A stretch of 64,000 nt of DNA from an uncultured Christensenellaceae bacterium (GCA_910588155.1 CAJUPB010000002.1:186001-250000); one strand, 5' to 3'; counted from the stretch's first letter, positions 44,679 to 52,719 are shown. Translations and numbers: made by a program. The notes: generated by a model from the sequence alone, not told the origin.

Positions 44679-46158
44679 AATTTTTCCGCTGTTCAATTTG
44701 CATATAAATCGGCTGTCCGTTTTCCATAAAACATTTAAATCGGAAATCTCTTACCTCAAATTCCACTATGCCTTCATCTTCTTTAAGTACAGCTCTGTAG
44801 CCGGTATCATCATTATTATTTTTAGTGTATTGCACAAACTTCGAAAAAGGAAAGCGGAAAACAAAAAAATTTGATAAAAACTGCCTTAAATCAAGCCTGT
44901 AAATACCGTTTGCTTTATCAATCCAACCCGTGTCGACAAGACCGAGTTCTTCTTTTTTGTTTTCTATTTCTTCAACCGACCTGCAATTTTCGCCGTTTAT
45001 AATAATTTCGTCCGCCCAAACTTTACAGTATTTTGTTACAGTTCTTCGCTCTAATTCTTCCAGCAGTTTCTCCAACCTGCCTTCTCCCTTTATATACCGC
45101 TTTACCCCGTCTTTATAATTTCTATAACCGTTCGGGATATTATAAATCCATTCTTTGGGGTGGTCGGGGCATCTAAATTGTAAACATAAACGCGTTATGT
45201 CAATTTGCGGATATTTTTTCGGGACAGCAAACTCGTCCCAGTCAAGACCTCTGTCTGCAAAAAAACATTCGATATTATAAACCGGTTTTTTACAAACAGG
45301 GCAAATACCGTATTCTTGCGGCAGTCTTGCCGTAATTTGGTAGATATCGAAATATTCGGTTTTGTCGTACTTGTCGGTTTTTTTGTTGTAATATGAAATT
45401 TCGCTTTCGCCTTTTATATTGTAGACGTATTCGCCGACACCCAAAAATTCGCAGAAGCTTTCAAGCGTTACTTCTTCGGGTACGGGCTTCGGTGGATTTT
45501 GTTTTTCCTTAAACGCTTTTATATATCTGGGCGGGAAACGGTAATTTTCCAAGCCCGCAATTTTTGCGGCTTCTTCCAAATACCATGCCCAAAAGCGCAT
45601 TTCGCGTATAACGTATTTTCCGTTGTCGCCGTCGGTATAAGCGTTGCTCCATGCAACACACGCTTCCTTTGCAGCATCCCTTTCGTATGCGTCTATATCT
45701 TCATCAGTCAAGTCGCTGTCCCACGGCTCCAAATATGACTCGTCCTCCAAAGCTACGACCATTGCATCCCAAGCGGCGACAGCGGCCGAGGCGGATTCCC
45801 CGTATTCATCGACGGCGTTCATGAAATCGTCGATAGTAGATTGTTTCCGTTCTACCTGCAATTCTTTAATCGTTATTTTACCGTCTAAGTAAGCAAGGCT
45901 CTTTTTAATTAAATTTTGCGGACTTTTGTCATCGGGGTCGACAGAACACCACATAGGCATTACTTTTTTTGCGCAGGCAAGCGCAAGATATGCGCGCTTT
46001 TTTAGCGGTTCCGTCAGCGACCGCGGCTTTAACGAGTCGCGGTCGCGCGGTTCGATTTCGCCCATAGTCTGCCAAATTTTTCGCCGTGCGGTCAGACTGA
46101 GTTTTCCGCTTTCCGCAATTTCTTTTTCAGCTTGTCTGAATACTTCGATACAACCCAT
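44671..46158 (-). CDS. Imm5-like immunity-type protein with C-terminal extension
   Basis: 495 residues from ATG 46158; an upstream reading frame to 46290 overlaps the previous gene and has no ribosome site. The N-terminal 210 residues resemble the Imm5 family: LTARRKIWQTMGEIEPRDR, ACAKKVMPMWCSVDP and the REMRFWAWYLEEA end block. The following 280 residues form an additional region with two possible zinc pairs (CPVC and a later C-x7-C) and are not recognised. Imm5 proteins neutralise secreted polymorphic toxins in an unknown way. No toxin gene is seen in the window. Confidence 0.65.
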   Translation of the reverse strand: MGCIEVFRQAEKEIAESGKLSLTARRKIWQTMGEIEPRDRDSLKPRSLTEPLKKRAYLALACAKKVMPMWCSVDPDDKSPQNLIKKSLAYLDGKITIKELQVERKQSTIDDFMNAVDEYGESASAAVAAWDAMVVALEDESYLEPWDSDLTDEDIDAYERDAAKEACVAWSNAYTDGDNGKYVIREMRFWAWYLEEAAKIAGLENYRFPPRYIKAFKEKQNPPKPVPEEVTLESFCEFLGVGEYVYNIKGESEISYYNKKTDKYDKTEYFDIYQITARLPQEYGICPVCKKPVYNIECFFADRGLDWDEFAVPKKYPQIDITRLCLQFRCPDHPKEWIYNIPNGYRNYKDGVKRYIKGEGRLEKLLEELERRTVTKYCKVWADEIIINGENCRSVEEIENKKEELGLVDTGWIDKANGIYRLDLRQFLSNFFVFRFPFSKFVQYTKNNNDDTGYRAVLKEDEGIVEFEVRDFRFKCFMENGQPIYMQIEQRKNYE

Positions 46159-46213
46159 AATATTATTTCTCGAATTTTTTCTTACTGCATATAGCGATAT
46201 TATTTCAACACGG

Positions 46214-46708
46214 TCAATCTTCCATATCGGAAAACGGAATTTTTCCGTGAAGCTCAACGGCGCGCCGACCTGTCGGCGTTCCGTCGTCATTGATTTCCAT
46301 AAGGCGCATCTTTTTTATTTTTGAACAATCTATCTCGTCAAACACGTCTGCGCATTCTGCGGACTCCTGGTCGCCGAGTTGGTACAAAATGCACTCGACG
46401 GCTTCTTGCACTCTTTCAAACGCAAACTTTTCTATGCTTTCTATCGAAGCGCCTTCTTTTATCAAAGCGGATACTTCGGGAAATCTTTCGTCAAGCTCGC
46501 CCTGCTCTTGATATTTTTTTATCATATCAGCAAAGCCGCCCCTATGAAATTCAAGGTGGTCGCTAATCGGCTTCAAAAAGCGGAAAGAGGGAAGAACGGC
46601 AAAATATTCGTTTTCCTGTTTCAATTCCCACTTCGCCCATTCTTTTTGCAGACCGAATTTTTCCATTACGTTCAACTTTTCTTCATAAGTCATTTCTTTA
46701 TCTTTCAT
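46214..46708 (-). CDS. Unknown protein in the immunity-type run
   Basis: 164 residues, with CTGGAG before ATG 46708. It is charged and helical (EEKLNVMEKFGLQKEWAKWELKQENEYFAVLPSF, then FAFERVQEAVECILYQLGD). No signal peptide or membrane helix. No known family recognised. It precedes the Imm5-like gene by 55 bases and shares its strand, so it is probably co-transcribed. Confidence 0.5.
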   Translation of the reverse strand: MKDKEMTYEEKLNVMEKFGLQKEWAKWELKQENEYFAVLPSFRFLKPISDHLEFHRGGFADMIKKYQEQGELDERFPEVSALIKEGASIESIEKFAFERVQEAVECILYQLGDQESAECADVFDEIDCSKIKKMRLMEINDDGTPTGRRAVELHGKIPFSDMED

Positions 46709-46742
46709 ATCAATCTCCAGATATTTCTTATATATAATCTCA

Positions 46743-47672
46743 TTATATCACTTTTGATGCTGTTTTGCAAATCTCCGTTACATTCGGCTTAATTCCGCGC
46801 AATACCATAGTTACCGATACGGTCGTATCCCATTGCTTTTCGTTGTTGTCATATTGATTGATGCGAGTATCGTACTTATTATTTACAATGCGTTTCATTT
46901 CGGCAATTTCTTTGCTTGAAAAGTGTTCGGGCATAGAATACTCAACCGATTCTATCGATTCGATAGCCGCATACCTGTCGGCGTTGATTATTGCACGGGC
47001 AAATTCGGGCGCAGTATCGGGATTATCAGGCGTTAAATTTGCTATGATATATCCCGTTTTAACGCTCTTAAATCCGTACCGTTCCATAACGGCAGGCAAT
47101 TTCGCCTCGTTCAGATAATATTTGCCTATGCCGTATTTTTCAACGGCGTTATCGAATTGTTCCGCTTTTTGCCAAAACTCTTTTTCGTAACCGCTTTGCG
47201 CGTAGCAATCGGGCGCAACCGTTATGCCTTTACGCGAAGAAAGCACCAGGCAAACGCCGTTCGGTTTCAATACGCGCAGTTGCTCTTTGTAAAATACGGA
47301 ATGTTCTATATGCTCGCAAACGGTGTTTGAAATCACAACGTCAAAGCTCTCATTTGCAAACGGTAATGCGGCAATATCGGCTTCGATAAAAGTTGCGCCT
47401 TTTTCGTGTTCTTTTGCAAAGCGTATAAATTCGCCGTCGCGGTCAATAGCAATTATTTCCGCGTTTGGATACCAACGTGCGAGCGAGCCTGCAAGCGCAC
47501 CCGAACCGCAACCTATTTCAAGAATTTTCAGTTGCTTTGTTTCGTCTAAACCGAATAACTCTTTGTACTCGCTTGCGAATTTATCATCAAACCGCAACTT
47601 GCGACTGTAATACAAAGTCTTTTCGCCTTGTATATATTTTGACCATATCGTATTCATAGTACTGTACCGCAC
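46743..47672 (-). CDS. SAM-dependent class I methyltransferase
   Basis: 309 residues from GTG 47672, preceded by GAAGGAT at 8 bases; ATG 47657 is an alternative without a ribosome site. The SAM motif is LKILEIGCGSGALAG with AIDRDGEFI, and the post-I motifs ADIAALPFANESFDVVISNTVCEHI and LRVLKPNGVCLVLSS are complete. This is the Methyltransf_11 pattern of small-molecule methylases. The substrate is unknown. The C-terminal part carries a long helical segment. It lies 22 bases after the SUKH-like gene. Confidence 0.85.
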   Translation of the reverse strand: MRYSTMNTIWSKYIQGEKTLYYSRKLRFDDKFASEYKELFGLDETKQLKILEIGCGSGALAGSLARWYPNAEIIAIDRDGEFIRFAKEHEKGATFIEADIAALPFANESFDVVISNTVCEHIEHSVFYKEQLRVLKPNGVCLVLSSRKGITVAPDCYAQSGYEKEFWQKAEQFDNAVEKYGIGKYYLNEAKLPAVMERYGFKSVKTGYIIANLTPDNPDTAPEFARAIINADRYAAIESIESVEYSMPEHFSSKEIAEMKRIVNNKYDTRINQYDNNEKQWDTTVSVTMVLRGIKPNVTEICKTASKVI

Positions 47673-47694
47673 GCAATATCCTTCACTTTTTTGT

Positions 47695-48534
47695 TCATTG
47701 CTTCCAAACTATGTCCCCCAAATGGCTGCCGAGCGCATCAATATGCTTTTCGTCGGATGCTCCGACTTTAATATCCGAATAGAAGCCGTTGCTTCTAATC
47801 CAAGCAATAAGCGTATCCGAATACATTACCGCAATTCCGTACACATTGAATTCCGACAGAAGTTTATATGTATCATTGCAAAAATTCTCTAATTCCTTTT
47901 TGATATTAAGTGTTGTTACGAATTTGCCTTTGCATCTCCCTTTCTTAAATACGGGTTTATTTTCAAGAGCAATAGTAATCAAGCTGCCGACACAAAATTG
48001 ATAGCAACAAAAATCACTTTCACCTATATACCATTCTCGCTTGAAATATTGTGCAAGCTGTCCGCTTTCTATATCGTAACCCGCAATAGGTAACTTCTTT
48101 TTTTTGAAAAAAACAATTTTACCCTGCTCAACATAAATTTCGTCAAGCGGCAGAAAATGTTCTTCACTCGAAAAATATTCGTTTTTATTATAAATGGAAG
48201 AATAAATCAACTTCAACTCTTTGGGGAAAGAAACTCCTAACCTATTTTCAACGGCAGAGAAGTCCATCTCAAAATCATTGTTAAGATTCATAAACGAGCG
48301 CATTTTATCAAGCATTATCCGTAAGTCCGCATACTCTGCATCGAGCATACGATGATTATCTATAAATGTAACAGCCCGCTCGCCTTCCCGTATAGGGTGG
48401 TCGGTCATAATACTATTCGGTTCGATTATTGAAACGCTTGTCCAACCCGAAACCTGCGATTCATCATAACACCCGTAATATATTTTGTTTTCATAAAAAT
48501 AAAATCCTTCGGTTGTTGTTTTGATTTTAGTCAT
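47695..48534 (-). CDS. SUKH (SMI1/KNR4) domain protein, immunity-type
   Basis: 279 residues from ATG 48534, with GAAGGAG upstream. Residues 80-190 resemble the SMI1/KNR4 fold (ENRLGVSFPKELKLIYSS, then the EEHFLPLDEI block). SUKH proteins are the most common immunity proteins of polymorphic toxin systems. The N-terminal 75 residues and the C-terminus are not assigned. It is the first gene of the minus-strand run that ends at 43643. Confidence 0.65.
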   Translation of the reverse strand: MTKIKTTTEGFYFYENKIYYGCYDESQVSGWTSVSIIEPNSIMTDHPIREGERAVTFIDNHRMLDAEYADLRIMLDKMRSFMNLNNDFEMDFSAVENRLGVSFPKELKLIYSSIYNKNEYFSSEEHFLPLDEIYVEQGKIVFFKKKKLPIAGYDIESGQLAQYFKREWYIGESDFCCYQFCVGSLITIALENKPVFKKGRCKGKFVTTLNIKKELENFCNDTYKLLSEFNVYGIAVMYSDTLIAWIRSNGFYSDIKVGASDEKHIDALGSHLGDIVWKQ

Positions 48535-48875
48535 AACCTTATTATATCTCCTTCGGCATAGCTCTACCATATAAACCACGTATTCCTAATATAAATTACT
48601 GTTTATCGTGCAGTCATCATATCACAAAATATGAAAAAATGCAACTGATTGAATTTTGTGGGATATATAAAACATATCTATATCTCACTTGGCTACAAGC
48701 AGTCTTGTTCGTCCACGAAATATAAATATCAAAAAAGCGTTGCTTTACGCCACGCCTTAATCTCTACAACCTGCGGCTTACCGAATATTCTCTATGGGAA
48801 TTGCGGTAAGCCCCGCTTTTTTTGTTTATTATTGACAAGAGCAAAGCAGTCGCTTTTTACGGCGGCTGTTTTAAA
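48535..48875. other. Gene-free stretch with a long hairpin
   Basis: On the plus strand GCGGCTTACCG and CGGTAAGCC form a long stem (about 48773-48815) followed by a T7 run. On the minus strand it could end the DUF4832-like gene only weakly. Short open frames lack ribosome sites. The hairpin may terminate an unseen plus-strand RNA. Confidence 0.45.
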
Positions 48876-50324
48876 TTATTTTCGGATTTCGATTTTGCCG
48901 ATTTTATTGGCGTTCAACTCTTTGTTCCAGATATTGCCGTTGACAAACCTCAATGCGTAAAGATAGCGTCCGTCGATTTCTTCTCCGTAGAGTCGCAGAT
49001 ATACGTCGTACTTGCCGTTTTTTAAATCGAGAGAAACCGAGCGGTTTATGCTGTCGCCACCGGAGAAACCGTCGACGGTTTCCGTATATTTGATTTCTCC
49101 GTTTTCGTCCGTAAAAATCAATTGCGCCGATTTTTGTTTGTTGAGATTTCCGAATCCCACATTTTTCAAGGTGAGTTTGACGTTCAGTTTGTCGAACTTA
49201 TCCGAATACTCGAAGGTCGAATCGGTCAGTACGTATCTGTATCCCATTCGATTGCGTATATAAGTAAAAGCCGTTTGTCCGTAATACAATTCGTCGTCGC
49301 CGCAATTGGCGGAATAGAAAGTGTTTTTCCATTTGTCGATAACTTGACTGTGCCATTCGATATTCAAATAGTTCAAGTGTATCTTTTTCATTTCGGGCAG
49401 GCAAACGTCGATGTCGTGAAGCTTGCTGTCGGGCACGACCGCTTCGCCGCCGAAGGGCAGGTGATTGGTCTGTTTGCTTAAAAATTCGATTTCTTTTTCG
49501 CGGTCGGTGTAAGTTCCGAGGTCGCTGGAAGAGCCGAGATAGCCGTCGTTGAAAATCCCCAAACGATAGGCTTTGTTGTCGGCGTCGATTGTATAATTCC
49601 CGATGTCGTTTACGGTAATCCCCAAGTAATCGTATATCATTTTCGGTGTTCTGACAAAAACGGGAAGATTGCAATTCGACAAAAAAGTTTCGATTATCGG
49701 AGTGATGTGCTCGGGAGTGGCTATTTTGCTGGTGTGCATTTCGCCCCACGGTCCGATTAAACCCGTTTCCACTGCCGTCACGGTGTTTGGGTATTTATTT
49801 AGCGTCGGGCAAAACTGTTTTATATGATTGTTTATGACGCTCGGGCTCGGCTCCGAATCGGCATTGCCGTTGTAGCCGCTGTCGTATGCAAACCTTACGA
49901 TTGCATTTTTATTGTTCTGTTTCAATATAGACAAAAGTCCGTCTATGCCTTCAATTGCGGCGGCGGACAACGACTTGTCCGAAACTCCGTTGACAACTTC
50001 GGAAAATGCGCTTATGTCGATACGCAAGTGATATAAAGATGCGGAATCGTTTATGACGGCTTTATTGTAGTTTACGCCGTTTTCTCCGACCCATACATAT
50101 ATCGGTCGATAGAAGCCCTGGTCGGGGTTGTCGACGGCGTCAATGCTCTCCGTGTAATCGAGGTATTGTTTCAATGTATGCAAACGTTCCGAGTCCGCAG
50201 GCGGCGGATTTTCGGGAATCGGCGGTTTTTTGCATTTAGACAGACAGATGGAAATTATTGCGACGGCAATCACGACGGCAAGCGTGAATGCGGCAATCAG
50301 TATTTTTTTATTTTTCATAGCCAT
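48876..50324 (-). CDS. DUF4832/DUF4874-like surface protein
   Basis: About 482 residues from ATG 50324 (or 50318). The N-terminus is basic and followed by a hydrophobic helix, then a proline-rich stretch (PPIPENPPPADSE), so it is a membrane-anchored or secreted protein; the cysteines near the helix end do not fit a good lipobox. DNPDQGFYRP, TAVETGLIGPWGEMHTS and KQTNHLPFGGEAV match the DUF4874 and DUF4832 pair seen in glycoside-hydrolase-like bacterial surface proteins. A beta-sandwich follows at the end. It begins 18 bases after the mature 3' end of tRNA-Gly, with no promoter or ribosome site of its own between them. Confidence 0.75.
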   Translation of the reverse strand: MAMKNKKILIAAFTLAVVIAVAIISICLSKCKKPPIPENPPPADSERLHTLKQYLDYTESIDAVDNPDQGFYRPIYVWVGENGVNYNKAVINDSASLYHLRIDISAFSEVVNGVSDKSLSAAAIEGIDGLLSILKQNNKNAIVRFAYDSGYNGNADSEPSPSVINNHIKQFCPTLNKYPNTVTAVETGLIGPWGEMHTSKIATPEHITPIIETFLSNCNLPVFVRTPKMIYDYLGITVNDIGNYTIDADNKAYRLGIFNDGYLGSSSDLGTYTDREKEIEFLSKQTNHLPFGGEAVVPDSKLHDIDVCLPEMKKIHLNYLNIEWHSQVIDKWKNTFYSANCGDDELYYGQTAFTYIRNRMGYRYVLTDSTFEYSDKFDKLNVKLTLKNVGFGNLNKQKSAQLIFTDENGEIKYTETVDGFSGGDSINRSVSLDLKNGKYDVYLRLYGEEIDGRYLYALRFVNGNIWNKELNANKIGKIEIRK

Positions 50325-50341
50325 TTTTATCTGCGAATTTT

Positions 50342-50416
50342 TGGAGCGGAAGACGGGACTCGAACCCGCAACGTCCAGCTTGGGAAGCTGACGCTCTACC
50401 ATTGAGCCACTTCCGC
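50342..50416 (-). tRNA. tRNA-Gly (anticodon CCC)
   Basis: The acceptor GCGGAAG pairs with its 3' strand TCTTCCGC region, and CCA is encoded at 50344-50342. The anticodon arm TCAGC encloses TTCCCAA and the T arm has GGTTCGAGTCC. Confidence 0.95.
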
Positions 50417-50428
50417 AGAAACCAACTA

Positions 50429-50458
50429 ATTATACAACGCTTTCGGCGTCATTGTCAA
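50429..50458 (-). promoter_or_regulatory. Promoter of tRNA-Gly
   Basis: Minus strand: TTGACA (50458-50453), 18 bases, TATAAT (50434-50429), 12 bases before the tRNA. Divergent to the FtsZ-like gene promoter 47 bases away. Confidence 0.85.
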
Positions 50459-50504
50459 GAATAAGAACGCAGAAACGGTAAAAACGAAAATAGGTTCAAA
50501 GTCG

Positions 50505-50533
50505 TTGAAATGCGAATGAAAATATGTTATAAT
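50505..50533 (+). promoter_or_regulatory. Promoter of the FtsZ-like gene
   Basis: TTGAAA (50505-50510), 17 bases, TATAAT (50528-50533). GGGTGAG precedes ATG 50564. Confidence 0.8.
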
Positions 50534-50563
50534 ACTCGGGTACAGACAAAGCGGGTGAGACAT

Positions 50564-51499
50564 ATGGAAAAAACAAAAATAAAGGTTTTCGGAATCGGAA
50601 GCGGCGGTTGCAGAATTGTTGACATATTGATAGTTGAAGAGGCGGTCGATGCCGAATTTTTCACGGTCGACACAGAGATGTCGCCCCATTCTCTTTGTAA
50701 GAATCATATTTGCGTATATGATGAAAGCCTCGCAAAAGACGGAGTCGAGATGAACGAACTGTACGGAAGCACGGCGACGGAGCATTGTTCGGACAAACTT
50801 ATCGAGGCAATTTCGGATACCGATTTACTGTTTATAGCGGCGGGAATAGGGGATTCGGCAGAGTACGGTATGGCTGCCGCGCTTTCGAAAATAGCCCGAC
50901 AGTCGGGAATTCCGACCGTGGCCGTTATTGCGACTCCGTTTAATTTCGAGGGAGAAGAGCGTATAAAGGAGTCGCGCCTGTGGATAGATAAGATTAAAGA
51001 AAACTCCGACGGTATAGTTCTAATCTCTTCGGAAAAGATATTGTCCGACACGGAAAAAGATAAGACTTATGCGCGTGCAATGAAGAAAAGCGATATGACT
51101 TTGGCGGAGTGTATCAATGATATGTCGTCTTATATCACTGTTCCCAAAACCATAAATTACGAACTTTTCGATTTGATGCAACTTTTAAGCGCCAAGGGGC
51201 AAATATATTATGGGAAAGGCGAGGGCAAAGGCAAAGAGAAAATCTTTTATGCCTTGCAAAGAGCGCTCGACAATCGTATACAAGACGTTTCTCCGAACGG
51301 AGCCAAAAATATTGTGCTGTCGGTCGAAGGCGGATGTAATTTGGGAATCCACGATTGCGAGCAGGTAATACAATCCGTAAGAGATATATTTGGTGCGCAC
51401 GCAAATATAGTGTTCGGCGCGAACATCGATATGAGTTTGAGCGATACCGTAAGAGTGACGGTATTTGCGTCGGATATGAATACGGGCGGGGAAGATTAG
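50564..51499 (+). CDS. Divergent FtsZ-like protein with altered GTPase signature
   Basis: 311 residues. The FtsZ/tubulin plan is clear: KVFGIGSGGCRIVD at the N-terminus (T1 loop), AAGIG then TVAVIATPFNFEGEERIKE, the INYELFDLMQLLSAKG segment matching the T7 loop, and the final sheet VEGG...IVFGANIDMSLSDTVRVTVFAS. But the tubulin signature GGTGTG, which grips the GTP phosphates, is replaced six for six by DSAEYG (97-102), and the T7 loop reads NYELFD (198-203) instead of NxDxxD. There is no C-terminal FtsA/SepF-binding tail. It is probably not the division FtsZ but a paralog with weak or no GTPase activity. It has its own promoter, and no division genes are nearby. Confidence 0.75.
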   Translation: MEKTKIKVFGIGSGGCRIVDILIVEEAVDAEFFTVDTEMSPHSLCKNHICVYDESLAKDGVEMNELYGSTATEHCSDKLIEAISDTDLLFIAAGIGDSAEYGMAAALSKIARQSGIPTVAVIATPFNFEGEERIKESRLWIDKIKENSDGIVLISSEKILSDTEKDKTYARAMKKSDMTLAECINDMSSYITVPKTINYELFDLMQLLSAKGQIYYGKGEGKGKEKIFYALQRALDNRIQDVSPNGAKNIVLSVEGGCNLGIHDCEQVIQSVRDIFGAHANIVFGANIDMSLSDTVRVTVFASDMNTGGED

Positions 51500-51510
51500 A
51501 GTCAAAACGC

Positions 51511-51540
51511 TTGACAATAAAGGAAACGATAGGATATAAT
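51511..51540 (+). promoter_or_regulatory. Promoter of the tRNA-Ser pair
   Basis: TTGACA (51511-51516), 18 bases, TATAAT (51535-51540), 17 bases before the first tRNA. Confidence 0.85.
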
Positions 51541-51557
51541 GGATAGGCTGGCGTTGA

Positions 51558-51645
51558 GGAGAGATGGCCGAGTGGTTTAAGGCACCGGTCTTGAAAACCG
51601 GCGTTTCGAAAGGAACCGGGGGTTCGAATCCCTCTCTCTCCGCCA
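51558..51645 (+). tRNA. tRNA-Ser (anticodon TGA)
   Basis: 88 bases. The acceptor GGAGAGA pairs with TCTCTCC, the anticodon loop is CTTGAAA, there is a long variable arm as in class II tRNAs, and CCA is encoded at the end. Confidence 0.95.
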
Positions 51646-51677
51646 AAAATTAAGAAAGCACTGAAACGTCAAACCGT

Positions 51678-51770
51678 GGAGTGATACCCAAGTGGCTCAA
51701 GGGGCCTCCCTGCTAAGGAGGTAGTACGGGTTTATCTGTAGCGAGGGTTCAAATCCCTCTCACTCCGCCA
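51678..51770 (+). tRNA. tRNA-Ser (anticodon GCT)
   Basis: 93 bases. The acceptor GGAGTGA pairs with TCACTCC, the anticodon loop is CTGCTAA, and the long variable arm and encoded CCA are present. Its 3' end is partly duplicated at 52681-52699. Confidence 0.95.
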
Positions 51771-51778
51771 TAAGCAAT
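51760..51778 (+). repeat. tRNA-Ser 3' end repeat, left copy (possible attachment site)
   Basis: The last 11 bases of tRNA-Ser(GCT) plus 8 following bases, TCACTCCGCCAtAAGCAAT, recur at 52681-52699 with one mismatch. The enclosed 0.9 kb holds a palindromic repeat and one small membrane-protein gene. Confidence 0.65.
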
Positions 51779-51812
51779 AGAGTTTGAACACCGTCAAAAG
51801 TGTTCAAACTCT
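51779..51812 (+). terminator. Hairpin after the tRNA-Ser pair
   Basis: AGAGTTTGAACAC (51779-51791) pairs perfectly with GTGTTCAAACTCT (51800-51812). Only a weak T run follows, but a second hairpin (ATCGAAC/GTTCGGAT, about 51843-51863) ends in TTTTTCTT and may complete termination. Confidence 0.7.
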
Positions 51813-51955
51813 GACTTTAATACCCACTAATCAAAACCCAAATCGAACATATCGGTTCGGATTTTTCTTATGTCCTTTTCGGCAGGTTATGATAACAATA
51901 GAAATAGTAGACTACATAAGATGCGAAACGGATATAAACACAAGGCAGTTTTGAT
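51813..51955. other. Short gene-free stretch
   Basis: Holds the second hairpin of the tRNA-Ser transcript and otherwise nothing recognisable. A short open frame has no ribosome site. Confidence 0.4.
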
Positions 51956-52040
51956 TGTTGTGTCGTTTCGTGTCGGGTGCTTGACGGCGAGCGCAAGTGA
52001 ACCTCTTATTTTATCAAGCACCCACCACAGTGCCATTTAT
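51956..52040. repeat. Dispersed palindromic repeat, copy 2
   Basis: Diverged copy of 36287-36370. The arms GGGTGCTTGA (51975-51984) and TCAAGCACCC (52014-52023) are conserved, as are GTTGTGTCG before and GTGCCATTTA after them, while the loop has drifted. It again lies downstream of a tRNA and upstream of an accessory gene. Confidence 0.7.
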
Positions 52041-52112
52041 TTGATTTATGTTGTACAATGTGATAAACTATTAGTAGCTGAAATAATGTAATGAAATAAA
52101 TTTCAAAACCTA

Positions 52113-52141
52113 TTACTTAACGTAATTACATAAGGTATAAT
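52113..52141 (+). promoter_or_regulatory. Promoter of the 52148 gene, leaderless
   Basis: A weak -35 TTACTT (52113-52118), 17 bases, TATAAT (52136-52141), then six bases to ATG 52148. There is no ribosome site at normal spacing. Confidence 0.55.
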
Positions 52142-52147
52142 ATATTT

Positions 52148-52633
52148 ATGGAAAATAACAAGATAGAATATAAGGCGACTCGCAAGCTACTAATGACGAT
52201 ATTGTTTTTCAGCGTTGGTATAACGTGGCTTTTTCTCATCGGTATGATTTTACTGTCAATGCCTTCATACGAAGATATAATTATAGTGGTCATTGCTCTT
52301 ATTGTAGTGTCGATACTTATCGTAGGAATTGCGCTTGTCGTTGGCTATATCAATGTGAAAATTTATGTGTTCACAAAAAATCGTATAGAAATTTTTTGCC
52401 GAAAGAAGAAAATTAGTTGTTATGAAAGAAACGATATAAAAGAGCTTCGTTACGTTAGGGTTTCGCCTAAGTATTTTGCCAGCGCATTTAACTTCAACAC
52501 TAGAAAAGGTGCGAGCTGGTGCTTGTACGTGTTTACAAAAGACGGGCAAAAGAAAACTCTGTTTTGGTTTAATTCCAGCATTGTGGAGAAACTCCAAACC
52601 GAACTTTATGGTAAACTCGTCACGATTTATTAA
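52148..52633 (+). CDS. Small membrane protein with PH-like soluble domain
   Basis: 161 residues: two adjacent membrane helices (about 14-37 and 43-68) followed by a soluble beta-rich domain with VFTKNRIEIFCRKKKI, DIKELRYVRVSP and WCLYVFTKDGQKKTLFWF. This is the layout of bacterial PH-like domain proteins. Function unknown. ATG lies six bases after a consensus -10 box. It is the only gene between the two copies of the tRNA-Ser 3' end. Confidence 0.6.
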   Translation: MENNKIEYKATRKLLMTILFFSVGITWLFLIGMILLSMPSYEDIIIVVIALIVVSILIVGIALVVGYINVKIYVFTKNRIEIFCRKKKISCYERNDIKELRYVRVSPKYFASAFNFNTRKGASWCLYVFTKDGQKKTLFWFNSSIVEKLQTELYGKLVTIY

Positions 52634-52719
52634 TCTTTACTGTGGCAGTCCTCTCATATAAAATTCGTTTTACGTTCTGCTCACTCCGCCAAAAGCAATC
52701 GCGTTCTAACGCCGATAAA
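52634..52719. other. Junction stretch containing the second tRNA-Ser 3' end copy
   Basis: Apart from the repeat at 52681-52699, the bases that follow are loosely similar to those after the real tRNA-Ser, so the duplication once extended further. Confidence 0.5.
52681..52699 (+). repeat. tRNA-Ser 3' end repeat, right copy (possible attachment site)
   Basis: TCACTCCGCCAaAAGCAAT matches 51760-51778 at 18 of 19 positions. There is no tRNA body upstream, so it is a partial copy as left by site-specific integration into a tRNA gene. Confidence 0.65.
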
